Part shown: positions 50,257 to 59,141 of the stretch, piece by piece
Layout of the letters: every line of letters begins with the position of its first letter
Position numbering within the stretch: the stretch's first letter is position 1
From: Bog-473 sp963804055
Lineage (GTDB): Bacteria > Actinomycetota > Acidimicrobiia > Acidimicrobiales > RAAP-2
Reading direction: 5' to 3'
Assembly: GCA_963804055.1 (NCBI GenBank)
Contig: CAWDOU010000005.1
Location: 620,001 to 684,000, forward strand
Length of the DNA: 64,000 nt
Notes under the pieces: model-generated
The model's database searches: none
The model's input: only the letters and a program-made list of their open reading frames with translations
Told to the model about the DNA's origin: nothing
Program-made: the position numbers and the translations under genes

Positions 50257-53034
50257 TCAGGTGAGCCCGGGGTCGTCTCCCCGCCGCCGAGCGGCGAGCA
50301 CGACGATGTCGTCGGAGCTGCGGGCGTCCGAGGTCATGACATCGATGATGAAGTCCGCCACCCGGCCGGGCTCGGTGCTGGGCGCGGTGCGGAGCGAGGA
50401 CTCCAGCAGCGTGAAGCGGTCGTCGAGGCGGCTGCCGCGCTGTTCGACCAGGCCGTCGGTGAACATGACCAGGCACCCCCGGCCGAGGTGGAACTCCTGG
50501 TCCTTGTAGGCACAGGGCTGCACGCCCAGCGGCAGCCCTGCCGGCACGGGAAGCTCGACGGCCTGTCCCGACTCAATCCGGACGGGCGACGGGTGGCCGG
50601 CCGAGGAGAACACGATGGAGCCCGTCCGCGTGTCGAGGACGCCCACCAGCGCTGTGGCGAGCCGCGCCTCGACGCCGGCCAGCGACACGCGGTTGAGCCG
50701 TTGCAGCGCCTTGCCCGGCGCCCGCTCTTCCAGCAGGAGGAGCCCGAGCGTGTGGCGCAACCGGCTCATGATCCGCGCCGCACCGAGGTCGTGCCCCTCC
50801 ACGTCGCCGACGACGAGGGCGACGAGGTGCTCGCTGAGGGGGATGACGTCGTACCAGTCGCCACCGACCTCGACGCCGACGGCCGCCGGCCGGTAGCGCG
50901 CCGCCACGTCCCAGCCACGAATGGCCGGGATGGCGTCGGGCAGCAGGTGTCGCTGCAGTTCGTGTGAGATCCGTCGCTCACGGTCGTACGCCCGGGCCCG
51001 GATCACCACCGAGCTGACCTGCTCGGCCAGCCGCTCGGCCAAGACGAGATCCTTCTCGGAGAAACGGCGGCCCGAGCCGGCGGAGACGAGCGAGACGGTC
51101 CCGAGGACCTGCTCGTCGCGCATGCGGAGCGGTACCGTCACGTACGAGGTGTAGCCGAGCATCTTCACAATGGAGTAGTGCCGCTCGTCGCGGGTGGTCG
51201 TCCGGAGGAACTCATCGTCCATGTCGGCGCTCCACATCGACTTCCCGCTGCGCATGACCTCACTGGTGGGATGGACGCTGCCGGGGTCGGGCGGATAGGA
51301 GGCCAGGAGCTCCTCGGTCAGGGCGCGCTTCTCCGGGTCGGCGTGCCAGGCCGCCATCCGACGCATCTGGCCGTCCTCGTCCACGATGTCGATGAGGCAG
51401 AGGTCGGCCATCACGGGCACCGAGACCCGGGCCAGACGATCGACCATCTCGCCGTAGTCGACGACCTCGGAGAGCACCTGGGTGGCCAGGAGCAGGAACT
51501 CGTTGTGGCGGCGGGCGTCGAGGAGCTCCTCGACCAGGTGCTCGCGTTCGATCGCCTGTGCAGACGCGTGCAGGAGCTCACCCAGATGCTCGCCCACGGC
51601 ATTCGTGAGCTCGACCATGGACGGATCGCGTTCGCGCTGATGGCGGCTCAGCATCTTGACGATCCCGACGAGTGCACCGTGGTACCGGACCGGGAAGGCG
51701 TAGGCGCTCTGCAACCCGTCCTGGAGCAGCGTGTCCGTCACGAACCGCTCATCGGCGACGAGATCGGCGACCCACAACGCCTCGCCGTGCTCCAGGACCC
51801 AGCGGGGGAGTCCCTCACTCCCGCTGGTCGGATCGACCGCCTTCTCCAGCGCGAAGGCCGGCGCGATGGCCGGGGTGCGGGTCCACACGTGCCGGCAAAC
51901 CAGGTCCTGATCGGCCGAGACGGCCCAGAGTGTCGTCACGTCCCAATCGAGGCGCCGGCCCAGCGTCGACAGGATGCGCTCGGCCGGGGGCTCGTTGATC
52001 GGCGCGTCGGCGAGGATCTCGAGCAGCTCGCTCGTCAGCTCGGACCAGCGCTGCAGTTTCGTCTCGTCGCGGGGCCGGATGATGCCGACGACGACCCGGC
52101 CGGCGATCGGGTGGTCGAAGATGCTCATGACCAACTCGGTGGGGACATCTGTGCCATCGGCCCGCTTGATGTCGACGTCGAGCGGACGGCCGACCAGGTC
52201 CGAAGCCTGGGACCGGACGAATGCCCCGTAGTCGTCGCCGACGGCGGCGACCAGCGAATCCGGGACGAGGTCGAAGACCGGCCGGCCGACGAGGCCGCCG
52301 GGAGGCCAGCCGAGCAGCTCCTCGGCGGCACGATTGACGTAGCGGATGGTCCCGGCGTCGTCGGTGGCCACGACGGCGTCGCGCAGCCCGTCGAGCACCA
52401 CCCGGACTCCCTGGACGGGCCAGGCGGGCTGGCCGACCGGCTGCGCGGGCGCCGACGGACCAGGCGGCGGTGTCGGAGCCGGAGCCGCGACCGGCTCCTG
52501 GGCCCGTGCCGGAACCGGTTCCCGTACGGGGCCGCCCGAAGTCCCGTCCCCGTCGACCGTGGTCAACGGGGACGAGAACCACACCGTCTTGCCGGGCTGG
52601 TCGCGCCGCATGTCGACGCCCCACGCGTCGGCCAGCGCACGCACGATGTGCAGCCCGCGCCCGTGTGGTGCGTCCGTGACGTCATTGAGTGGCGTCGGGA
52701 AGCCGGGGGCCTCGTCGCTCACCTCGACGCGCACGCGTCTGCCGTCGGGGGCGACATGCACGGTCACCTCGAAGTCGGTGGCCGCGTGCTGCACCGCGTT
52801 GGTCGCCAGCTCCGAGAGCATCAGCACGAGCGCGTCTGCGTCCCCACCTCTGGCGGCGGCGCGGGGCAGTTGACCCAGCAGGAAGCGGCGGGCCTGGCCC
52901 ACCGATGTGCTGGCCGCGGCGAACCGGCGTGTGGTGGTTCCCGTCTGCGCGTCCACGCTGCTCGTGTCGGCCGTCGGCTCTCCCCCCGGAAGATTGAAGC
53001 CTTTGTTCTGGGGCTCGTCCCCACCAGGCATCAT
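50257..53034 (-). CDS. Multidomain PP2C-type (SpoIIE/RsbU) phosphatase with kinase-like, PAS and GAF domains
   Basis: 925 residues. Order: HATPase_c anti-sigma-kinase-like domain (35-155; ELATNAVQHAATDFEVTVHV and GRGLHIVRALADAWGVD), PAS (about 205-330; AVVATDDAGTIRYVNRAAEE), GAF (350-490), GAF (510-680), then SpoIIE-type PP2C (700-920; GGDWYDVIPLSEHLVALVVG with metal Asp residues, and VMFTDGLVEQRG). Such proteins dephosphorylate STAS anti-anti-sigma factors in response to signals sensed by PAS/GAF. The STAS protein at 34649 is a possible target. Divergent by only 22 bp from the DksA-type gene. Confidence 0.9.
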   Translation of the reverse strand: MMPGGDEPQNKGFNLPGGEPTADTSSVDAQTGTTTRRFAAASTSVGQARRFLLGQLPRAAARGGDADALVLMLSELATNAVQHAATDFEVTVHVAPDGRRVRVEVSDEAPGFPTPLNDVTDAPHGRGLHIVRALADAWGVDMRRDQPGKTVWFSSPLTTVDGDGTSGGPVREPVPARAQEPVAAPAPTPPPGPSAPAQPVGQPAWPVQGVRVVLDGLRDAVVATDDAGTIRYVNRAAEELLGWPPGGLVGRPVFDLVPDSLVAAVGDDYGAFVRSQASDLVGRPLDVDIKRADGTDVPTELVMSIFDHPIAGRVVVGIIRPRDETKLQRWSELTSELLEILADAPINEPPAERILSTLGRRLDWDVTTLWAVSADQDLVCRHVWTRTPAIAPAFALEKAVDPTSGSEGLPRWVLEHGEALWVADLVADERFVTDTLLQDGLQSAYAFPVRYHGALVGIVKMLSRHQRERDPSMVELTNAVGEHLGELLHASAQAIEREHLVEELLDARRHNEFLLLATQVLSEVVDYGEMVDRLARVSVPVMADLCLIDIVDEDGQMRRMAAWHADPEKRALTEELLASYPPDPGSVHPTSEVMRSGKSMWSADMDDEFLRTTTRDERHYSIVKMLGYTSYVTVPLRMRDEQVLGTVSLVSAGSGRRFSEKDLVLAERLAEQVSSVVIRARAYDRERRISHELQRHLLPDAIPAIRGWDVAARYRPAAVGVEVGGDWYDVIPLSEHLVALVVGDVEGHDLGAARIMSRLRHTLGLLLLEERAPGKALQRLNRVSLAGVEARLATALVGVLDTRTGSIVFSSAGHPSPVRIESGQAVELPVPAGLPLGVQPCAYKDQEFHLGRGCLVMFTDGLVEQRGSRLDDRFTLLESSLRTAPSTEPGRVADFIIDVMTSDARSSDDIVVLAARRRGDDPGLT

Positions 53035-53042
53035 CAGGACGC

Positions 53043-53048
53043 TACCCT
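53043..53048 (+). promoter_or_regulatory. -10 element of DksA-type gene
   Basis: TACCCT ends 8 nt before the GTG at 53057; leaderless arrangement within a 22-bp divergent gap. Confidence 0.4.
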
Positions 53049-53056
53049 GCTCGTTC

Positions 53057-53254
53057 GTGGAAGAGCGCTACGAATCCGAGCTGACCCGGGCCTCGGCCGT
53101 CCTCGACGGTGTCGACCGTGCGCTCGAGCGCCTGAGCGCGGGCACCTACGGCCAGTGCGAGACCTGCGGTGCTCCGGTCCTCGACGCCGACCTGGAGCGC
53201 GACCCCACCCGCAGCATGTGCGAGCAGCACCTCACCCTGAGCGACCGGGCCTGA
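53057..53254 (+). CDS. DksA/TraR-type small zinc-finger protein
   Basis: 65 residues; GTG start. N-terminal coiled helix (YESELTRASAVLDGVDRALE) and a C-terminal finger GQCETCGAPVLDADLERDPT followed by MCEQH. This is C-x2-C and C-x2-H, one ligand changed from the classic C4. DksA/TraR proteins modulate RNA polymerase; the short actinobacterial ones lack the long coiled coil and are less understood. Confidence 0.8.
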   Translation: MEERYESELTRASAVLDGVDRALERLSAGTYGQCETCGAPVLDADLERDPTRSMCEQHLTLSDRA

Positions 53255-53306
53255 GCGACCCGGCCCGATCGCCGAATCGGAGCCAGCGCCGGCCGCGACC
53301 CCCCGT

Positions 53307-53921
53307 TCAGCCGGGGATCGTCAGCTTCTTGGCGTCGTCGAGGCGACCCGCCACGTCGGCCCAGTTGACGACGTTCCACAGCGCAGCGAAGAAGTCGGCC
53401 TTGACGTTCTTGTACTGCAGGTAGAAGGCGTGCTCCCAGGCGTCGAAGACGAGCAGCGGCACGGAGCCGTTGCCGACGTTGGCCTGGTGGTCGTACACCT
53501 GCTCCACGATGAGCCGGCCGGCGAGGGGCTCGTAGGCGAGCACGCCCCATCCCGAGCCCTGAATGGTCGAGGTCGCCTGGGTGAAGTGGGCCTTGAACTT
53601 GTCGAATGAGCCGAAGTTCTCGTCGATGGCCGAGCCGAGCGCGCCGTCGGGCTTGTCCCCGCCGTCGGGGCTCTGGTTCTTCCAGAAGATGGAGTGCAGC
53701 ACGTGGCCCGAGACGTGGAAGGCGAGCGTCTTCTGGAGCCCGACGATGGCGCCGAAGTCGTCCTTGTCGCGGGCGGCGGCCAGCTTCTCGAGGGTCTGGT
53801 TGGCGCCCGTGACGTAGGCGGCGTGGTGCTTGTCGTGGTGGAGCTCCATGATCTGCGCCGACACGTGCGGCTCCAGTGCGGCGTAGTCGTAGGGCAGGTC
53901 TGGGAGCGTGTACTCGGCCAT
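53307..53921 (-). CDS. sodA: Iron/manganese superoxide dismutase
   Basis: 204 residues. Metal ligands His28 (MELHHDKHH), His76 (SGHVLHSIFW), Asp160 and His164 (FDAWEHAFYLQY). Converts superoxide to H2O2 and O2. ATG with GGAG 8 nt upstream fixes the start. Metal choice (Fe or Mn) is not certain from sequence. Convergent with the DksA-type gene; the XRE regulator gene lies on the other side, divergently, but any link is not shown. Confidence 0.95.
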   Translation of the reverse strand: MAEYTLPDLPYDYAALEPHVSAQIMELHHDKHHAAYVTGANQTLEKLAAARDKDDFGAIVGLQKTLAFHVSGHVLHSIFWKNQSPDGGDKPDGALGSAIDENFGSFDKFKAHFTQATSTIQGSGWGVLAYEPLAGRLIVEQVYDHQANVGNGSVPLLVFDAWEHAFYLQYKNVKADFFAALWNVVNWADVAGRLDDAKKLTIPG

Positions 53922-54086
53922 GGCGGATCTCCTCGATGCTGGTCGTCGTGCTGGTCGTCGTGCTGCTGCGTGGTGGACCATACCCGAAGGCGACGCGATC
54001 CCAACCGAGGATCCAACGGCCGTACGAGCTGGGTGCGACGGCCGCGCGAGCCGGACACGGGAACTCCGCCCCGGCCGTTCCGGCGG

Positions 54087-54092
54087 TACGCT
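54087..54092 (+). promoter_or_regulatory. -10 element of XRE regulator
   Basis: TACGCT ends 7 nt before the GTG at 54100; no ribosome site (leaderless). Confidence 0.4.
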
Positions 54093-54099
54093 TGCAAGA

Positions 54100-54579
54100 G
54101 TGAGCACGGACCCCAAAGACCGCTGGCTCGATCTGGGGTCGTTCATCCGGGAGCAACGGGGGACGGCGCGGCTCTCGTTGCGGCGCCTGTCCGAGCTGGC
54201 CGGGATCTCCAATCCGTACCTCAGCCAGATCGAACGGGGCCTGCGCCGGCCCTCGGCCGAGATCCTCCAGCAGATCGCCAAGGCGCTGCGCATTTCGGCC
54301 GAGACGCTCTACGTGCAGGCGGGGATCCTCGAGGCGCCGACCGGCTCGCCCGACCTGACCCGGGCGATCATGGCCGACCAGTCGATCAGCGAGGAGCAGA
54401 AGCAGGCCCTCGTCCGCATCTACCTCTCCTTCCGGCGCGAGTACGAGGACGAGCGGGGCTCCCAGACCCCCGGCCCCGCCGCGGCCGCCGCCCCCGATGA
54501 CTCCGACCCGGGCGACCGGGCCGACCGGGCCGACCCGGGCGACCGGGCCGATCCGGCCGAGCGCGTCGCCACCGCCTGA
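54100..54579 (+). CDS. XRE-family HTH regulator with repetitive acidic tail
   Basis: 159 residues; GTG start. HTH at 12-70: LGSFIREQRGTARLSLRRLS, then ELAGISNPYLSQIERGLRRP and AEILQQIAKALRI. After a helical region (QSISEEQKQALVRIYLSFRR) there is a low-complexity tail DPGDRADRADPGDRADPAER made by short DNA repeats. Common actinobacterial regulator type, often beside mshA-like genes; targets unknown. Confidence 0.87.
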   Translation: MSTDPKDRWLDLGSFIREQRGTARLSLRRLSELAGISNPYLSQIERGLRRPSAEILQQIAKALRISAETLYVQAGILEAPTGSPDLTRAIMADQSISEEQKQALVRIYLSFRREYEDERGSQTPGPAAAAAPDDSDPGDRADRADPGDRADPAERVATA

Positions 54580-54671
54580 TTCCCGCCTGAGCCCACACGA
54601 GCCCCGCCGAGCACCCTGAGCGCCGAGAGACGCAGACCACGCCTGGCCGGAGCGCTATTCCGCGCCGCCGG

Positions 54672-54677
54672 TAGGCT
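54672..54677 (+). promoter_or_regulatory. -10 element of mshA
   Basis: TAGGCT ends 9 nt before the ATG at 54687; no ribosome site. Confidence 0.4.
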
Positions 54678-54686
54678 CTGAGCGCC

Positions 54687-55943
54687 ATGCGCCGGCTCGC
54701 GGTCCTCTCTCTCCACACGTCCCCCCTGGCCCAGCCGGGCACCGGGGACGGTGGTGGCATGAACGTCTACGTGCGCGAGCTCACCTCGGCGCTGGCCCGC
54801 TCCGATGTGGCCTGCGACGTCTTCACCCGGGCCTGGTCGGCCGACCTGCCGCCCGTGGTGGACGTCGAGCCCGGGCTGCGGGTGCACCATGTGCCCGCCG
54901 GGCCGCTCGCCGCCCTGCCCAAGGAGTCGCTCCCCGCGGTCGTGGACGAGTTCACCGCCGGCGTCCTGGACCGCATGGCGGCGGCGCCCGAGGCCGGCGA
55001 GCTGCCGTACACCTCGGTGCACGCCAACTACTGGCTGTCGGGACTGTCGGGGCACGTGATCAAGCACGAGCGCAACCTGCCGCTCGTCTGCACCTTCCAC
55101 ACGCTCGACCGCGTCAAGGCGGAGTCGATGCCCGAGGAGGTGGAGGCCGATATGCCGCACCGCCGGGCCGAGGCCGAAGCCTCCATCATCAACTGCTCCG
55201 ACGCCGTCCTGGCCTCCTGCACCGTCGAGGCCGACCAGATCGCCTCGCTCTACGGCGGCGAGCCCGGCCGCATCCGCATCGTGCCGCCAGGGGTCGACCA
55301 TGCCTTCTTCGGCCCCGGCCACAGGCCGCAAGCCCGCCGCGCCCTCGGTCTGCCGCTCGATGGGCGGCTCCTCCTCTTCGTCGGCCGCATCCAGCCGCTC
55401 AAGTGCGCCGACGCGGCGATCGAGACGCTGGCCGAGCTGCGCGACAGCGGCGGCGAGCCCTACCGCCTCGTCGTCGTGGGTGGCCCGAGCGGCCCGCACG
55501 GGGAGAAGTCGCTGCAGGCCCTCTACGACGTGGCCGACGCCCGCGGCGTGCGCGACCACGTGCACTTCGTGGCGCCCCAGCCGCACGAGCTGTTGTCGTC
55601 GTACTACCGGGCGGCCGACGTCTGCATCGTGCCCAGCCGCTCCGAGTCGTTCGGGTTGGTGGCCCTGGAGGCGGCCGCCTGCGGGACGCCCGTCGTCGCG
55701 TCCGCCGTCGGCGGGCTGACCACGCTCGTCGATCACGGGCACACCGGCTACCTGGTGGACGACCCGGACCCGGCGGCCTATGCCGCTGCCGTGCGCAGGG
55801 TCTTCGACGAGCCGCTGGCGGCCGAGCGGCTCTCCACCGCATCGGTGCTGCGGGCTCGCCGCTATACCTGGCGGGCCGCGGCCCGCACGTTGGTCGAGCT
55901 GCACGACGAGTTGGCCGCCGGCTGCCTCGTCCAATGCAGCTGA
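54687..55943 (+). CDS. mshA: D-inositol 3-phosphate glycosyltransferase (mycothiol biosynthesis)
   Basis: 418 residues, GT4-family GT-B fold. The N-terminus SLHTSPLAQPGTGDGGGMNV is the MshA signature; LVCTFHTLDRVKAESMPEE, RIVPPGVDHAFFGP, LFVGRIQPLKCADAAIE and SRSESFGLVALEAAACGTPV complete the donor and acceptor sites. MshA transfers GlcNAc from UDP-GlcNAc to inositol 3-phosphate, the first step of mycothiol synthesis, which is confined to actinobacteria. The YbjN-like gene follows, as in Mycobacterium. Confidence 0.92.
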   Translation: MRRLAVLSLHTSPLAQPGTGDGGGMNVYVRELTSALARSDVACDVFTRAWSADLPPVVDVEPGLRVHHVPAGPLAALPKESLPAVVDEFTAGVLDRMAAAPEAGELPYTSVHANYWLSGLSGHVIKHERNLPLVCTFHTLDRVKAESMPEEVEADMPHRRAEAEASIINCSDAVLASCTVEADQIASLYGGEPGRIRIVPPGVDHAFFGPGHRPQARRALGLPLDGRLLLFVGRIQPLKCADAAIETLAELRDSGGEPYRLVVVGGPSGPHGEKSLQALYDVADARGVRDHVHFVAPQPHELLSSYYRAADVCIVPSRSESFGLVALEAAACGTPVVASAVGGLTTLVDHGHTGYLVDDPDPAAYAAAVRRVFDEPLAAERLSTASVLRARRYTWRAAARTLVELHDELAAGCLVQCS

Positions 55944-55975
55944 GCGGCCCCCGGCCGGGCTTTCCGCCGACCCGG

Positions 55976-56035
55976 GCAGAGCTGACCCGAGTAGAGCTGA
56001 CCCGAGTAGAGCTGACCCGAGTAGAGCTGAAGGGA
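55976..56035 (+). repeat. 15-bp tandem repeats upstream of the YbjN-like gene
   Basis: Four 15-bp units of the type GTAGAGCTGACCCGA, the last diverged, in the 105-bp gap after mshA. A further GAGCTG follows at 56039. Likely slippage-prone; effect on the next gene unknown. Confidence 0.75.
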
Positions 56036-56048
56036 GCTGAGCTGCCCG

Positions 56049-56540
56049 GTGCCGATCGTCGACCTTCCCGCTGACGAGGAGATGGCGGCGGCCGTCGCCT
56101 GTATCGACGCCTGGGCCGCCCGCGAGCTCGCGGCGGACGGGCCGCTGGTGGCGGCCGAGCGCCAGGAGGTGACCGACCGCACCGCGTCGTTCCAGTGGTA
56201 TCTCCGCTTCAAGGGTGAGGAGAAGGACTTCATCACGGTGTGGTTCACGCTCAAGCAGCGCACCCTGTGGCACGAGGCGCAGTTCATGCCGATGCCCGAG
56301 GAGCACAAGGAGGAGGTCTTCGCCTACCTCCTGCGGCGCAACAGCCAGCTCTTCGGCATGTGGTTCGCCCTCGGGCCCGAGGATGCCGTCTACCTCGTGG
56401 GCCGGGTGCCGGCCCGTCTCATCGACGACGACGAGCTGGACCGCATTGCCGGGGCATCGGTGGTCTACACCGACGACAACTTCCCCACGGCCATGACCCT
56501 GGCCCACCCGACGACCTACCGCCGCCGGCCCCGCCGCTGA
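56049..56540 (+). CDS. YbjN-domain protein
   Basis: 163 residues; GTG start. SFQWYLRFKGEEKDFITVWF, then LWHEAQFMPMPEEHKEEVFA and LLRRNSQLFGMWFALGPEDA, belong to the YbjN/type III secretion chaperone-like fold. The homologue lies beside mshA in Mycobacterium as well. Molecular role unknown. The C-terminus HPTTYRRRPRR is basic. Confidence 0.85.
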   Translation: MPIVDLPADEEMAAAVACIDAWAARELAADGPLVAAERQEVTDRTASFQWYLRFKGEEKDFITVWFTLKQRTLWHEAQFMPMPEEHKEEVFAYLLRRNSQLFGMWFALGPEDAVYLVGRVPARLIDDDELDRIAGASVVYTDDNFPTAMTLAHPTTYRRRPRR

Positions 56541-56578
56541 CGTCGGCGGCCCCGGCGGCGGCGCACCCGCGCGCTCGG

Positions 56579-56584
56579 TAACGT
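56579..56584 (+). promoter_or_regulatory. -10 element of proC
   Basis: TAACGT ends 7 nt before the ATG at 56592; leaderless arrangement. Confidence 0.4.
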
Positions 56585-56591
56585 CGCGCCC

Positions 56592-57407
56592 ATGTCGAAC
56601 CTGCTCATCGTCGGTGGCGGGAAGATGGGGGGCGCCCTCCTGGGCGGGCTCCTCCGCTCCGGCTGGGCCGCCCTGACCGACGTGGCCGTGGTGGAGCCCG
56701 ACGCCGGGCGCCGCGACGAGCTGGCCGCGGAGTACCAGGGGTTGCGCCTCCTGCCGGCCCCCGAGGCGGGCGTGCTGGAGGAAGCGGGCGAGCGCGTCGT
56801 CGGGGCCGTCCTGGCGGTCAAGCCCGACGCGGCGGAGGGGGCCTGCCGGGCCCTCGGGGTCACCGGGGTGACCCGTGTGCTCTCCATTGTGGCCGGCGTG
56901 CCCAGCGCACGGCTCGAGGCCGCGCTCGGCGGTGAGCCGGCCGTGGTGCGGGCGATGCCCAACACCCCCGCCCTCGTCGGCGCCGGCGTCACCGCCATTT
57001 CGGGCGGCTCCTTCGCCACGTCGGGCGACCTGGCCTGGGCCGAGGACGTGCTGTCCGCGGTGGGGACCGTGGTGCGCCTGCCCGAGCGCCTCCTCGATGC
57101 GGTGACCGGGCTCTCGGGCTCCGGCCCCGCCTACTTCTTCCTCGTCGCCGAGGCGCTCATGGAGGCCGGCGTGCAGATGGGGCTCGGCCGCGACGTGAGC
57201 CGGACCCTGGTCGTCGAGACCATGCGCGGGTCGGCCGCCCTGTTGCAGGAGACGGGCCGGGACCCCGAGGCTCTGCGCGCCATGGTGACGTCCCCGGCGG
57301 GGACGACGGCGGCCGGCATCCGGACCCTGGAGGCGCGGGCCGTGCGCTCGGCCTTCATGGAAGCGGTGGCGGCCGCCACCGAGCGCTCCCGCAACCTGCA
57401 GCGCTGA
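56592..57407 (+). CDS. proC: Pyrroline-5-carboxylate reductase
   Basis: 271 residues, the normal size. N-terminal NAD(P) site LLIVGGGKMGGALLGGLL; VLAVKPDA and VRAMPNTPALVGAGVTAISG; the C-terminal dimer domain has GLSGSGPAYFFLVAEALMEA and TSPAGTTAAGIRTLE. Reduces pyrroline-5-carboxylate to proline, the last step of proline synthesis. Followed 24 nt later by the SAM hydrolase gene. Confidence 0.94.
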   Translation: MSNLLIVGGGKMGGALLGGLLRSGWAALTDVAVVEPDAGRRDELAAEYQGLRLLPAPEAGVLEEAGERVVGAVLAVKPDAAEGACRALGVTGVTRVLSIVAGVPSARLEAALGGEPAVVRAMPNTPALVGAGVTAISGGSFATSGDLAWAEDVLSAVGTVVRLPERLLDAVTGLSGSGPAYFFLVAEALMEAGVQMGLGRDVSRTLVVETMRGSAALLQETGRDPEALRAMVTSPAGTTAAGIRTLEARAVRSAFMEAVAAATERSRNLQR

Positions 57408-57431
57408 GGGGCGAGCGACCAGCGGCGAGCC

Positions 57432-58331
57432 ATGACGAGTGAGCCCCCGCACACCGTCTTCTTCCTCTCGGACTTCGGCACGGAGGACGAGTTCGCCGGG
57501 GTGGTGCACGCGGTCATTGCGGCGCGTGCACCGGGGACGACGGTCATCGACCTGACCCATCACATCCCGCCCTTCGACGTCCGGGCGGGCAGCCACGCCT
57601 TGGTGCGGGCGGTGCCGTATCTCGGCTCCGGCGTCGTGCTGGGTGTGGTCGATCCCGGCGTCGGGACCGATCGTCGCGGCATCGGCCTGCGGGTCCAGGC
57701 GCCCTCGGGCGCGTCCCTGTGGTTCGTCGGGCCCGACAACGGCCTCCTCGTGGCAGCGGCGGAGGCGGCGGCCGAAGCTCCGGTCGACCACGTCGTGGAG
57801 CTGGCGCGCCCGCCGACGCCGGCGCCGCCCGACCGCGGCTCGACCTTCGACGGGCGTGACGTCTTCGCACCGGCGGTGGCCGCCCTCTGCGCGGGCGCCG
57901 CGCTCGACGCGCTGGGAGAGGCGGTCGACCCGCGCTCGCTGGTGCGCCTCGTCGGCGGCGTCGTCGAGGAGGGACGGCTGCACGACGGCCGCACCTGCCT
58001 GCGCACCGAGGTCACCTGGGTCGACCGCTTCGGCAACCTGCAACTGGCGGCGACGGTGGCCGACGCGCGGGTGGCCGGCATCCCTCTCACCGGGTGCGTC
58101 GAGCTGGCGGCGCGTCTCGAGTCCGGACGCGCCGACCCCGACGGCTTCCCGCACTCACTCGTTCCCGACGGGGTCCAACTGCAGTGTGTCGACGCGTTCG
58201 GCCAACTCGAGCAAGGGGAGTTCGGCCTGCTGGTCGACGCCAACGGGCACCTGGCCGTGGTGGCGGGCGAGGCGTCGGCGGCCCATTGGCTCAACGTCTC
58301 GGCAGGCGAGTTGCTCGTCTTGGCCTGGTGA
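57432..58331 (+). CDS. SAM hydroxide adenosyltransferase (DUF62 / chlorinase-fluorinase family)
   Basis: 299 residues. FFLSDFGTEDEFAGVVHAVI, TVIDLTHHIPPFDVRAGSHA, VVDPGVGTDRRGIGL, FVGPDNGLL and VTWVDRFGNLQL match the SAM-hydrolase branch of the family. Members convert SAM and water to adenosine and methionine; only a few are halogenases. The halogenase-specific loop cannot be seen with confidence, so the hydrolase is the default. No ribosome site; close to proC. Confidence 0.88.
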   Translation: MTSEPPHTVFFLSDFGTEDEFAGVVHAVIAARAPGTTVIDLTHHIPPFDVRAGSHALVRAVPYLGSGVVLGVVDPGVGTDRRGIGLRVQAPSGASLWFVGPDNGLLVAAAEAAAEAPVDHVVELARPPTPAPPDRGSTFDGRDVFAPAVAALCAGAALDALGEAVDPRSLVRLVGGVVEEGRLHDGRTCLRTEVTWVDRFGNLQLAATVADARVAGIPLTGCVELAARLESGRADPDGFPHSLVPDGVQLQCVDAFGQLEQGEFGLLVDANGHLAVVAGEASAAHWLNVSAGELLVLAW

Positions 58332-58391
58332 GAGCCGCCGCCGGGCGGTTTGGTGCGCCGGGCGGTTTGGTGCCGCCGGGAGGGTCCTCGG

Positions 58392-58397
58392 TACCAT
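58392..58397 (+). promoter_or_regulatory. -10 element of rex
   Basis: TACCAT ends 9 nt before the GTG at 58407; no ribosome site. Confidence 0.4.
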
Positions 58398-58406
58398 TCC
58401 GACGCA

Positions 58407-59141
58407 GTGAACGACGAGCGGCGGAGTGCAGACCTGTCCGCCTCCCAAAGGCGGATCCCCGAGGCGACGGTGTTGCGGCTGCCGATCTACCAGCGGATCC
58501 TGGCCGAGCTGGTCCGGGCGGGTGCCCGGACGGTGTCCTCGGAGCAGCTGGCCGAGCTCGCCCGGGTCAACGCGGCCAAGGTGCGCAAGGACCTGTCGCT
58601 GCTGGGGTCGTTCGGCACGCGGGGCTCGGGGTACGACCCCGAGTTCCTCATTGCGCAGATCGACCGTGCGCTCGGCGTCGACGCGAACTGGTCGGTGGCC
58701 ATGGTGGGCATCGGCAACCTGGGCCGCGCCCTCACCAACTCGGCCGGCTTCGCCTCGCGGGGCTGCCAGGTCACGTCGCTCTTCGATGTCGACCCGGCCG
58801 TGGTGGGCGAGGAGATCCGCGGCATGCGGGTCCGCCACATGGACGAGCTGGCCACCCTGCGCTCCGGTGAATGCCCCGACATCGGCGTCATCACGACGCC
58901 CGGCTGGGCCGCCCAGGGCGTGGCCGACCTGCTCGTGCGGGCCGGGGTGACCTCGCTGCTCAATTTCGCCCCCCGGGTGCTCACCGTCCCGCCCACGGTC
59001 CACCTGCGCTATGTGGACCTGTCCATTGAGCTGCAGGTCCTGGGCTTCTACCGCGCCCGCGAGGAGGAGCCCGGGCCGGAGGGAGGGCCCGCCCCCGTCA
59101 TGCGGTCGGTGGGGCTCTCGCAGCACTCGGAATTGGCCTGA
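58407..59141 (+). CDS. rex: Redox-sensing transcriptional repressor Rex
   Basis: 244 residues; GTG start. N-terminal winged HTH (ATVLRLPIYQRILAELVRAG; VNAAKVRKDLSLLGSFGTRG) and Rossmann NADH domain (VAMVGIGNLGRALTNSAGFA), ending with the domain-swapped helix (IELQVLGFYRAREE). Rex senses NADH/NAD+ and represses respiratory and fermentation genes. It is followed by hemA as in Streptomyces. The classic Rex operator (TTGTGAA-N4-TTCACAA) is not seen near it. Confidence 0.95.
   Translation: MNDERRSADLSASQRRIPEATVLRLPIYQRILAELVRAGARTVSSEQLAELARVNAAKVRKDLSLLGSFGTRGSGYDPEFLIAQIDRALGVDANWSVAMVGIGNLGRALTNSAGFASRGCQVTSLFDVDPAVVGEEIRGMRVRHMDELATLRSGECPDIGVITTPGWAAQGVADLLVRAGVTSLLNFAPRVLTVPPTVHLRYVDLSIELQVLGFYRAREEEPGPEGGPAPVMRSVGLSQHSELA

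Noticed and set aside
54420..58154. A 1,244-codon open frame on the minus strand
   Set aside because: It is antisense to mshA, the YbjN-like gene, proC and the SAM hydrolase, which have clear family motifs. Long antisense frames are expected in high-GC DNA, and its translation is low-complexity without any domain.
57432..58331. Fluorinase or chlorinase
   Set aside because: The family fold is clear, but most members are SAM hydrolases and no halogenase-specific loop or biosynthetic neighbour is seen.
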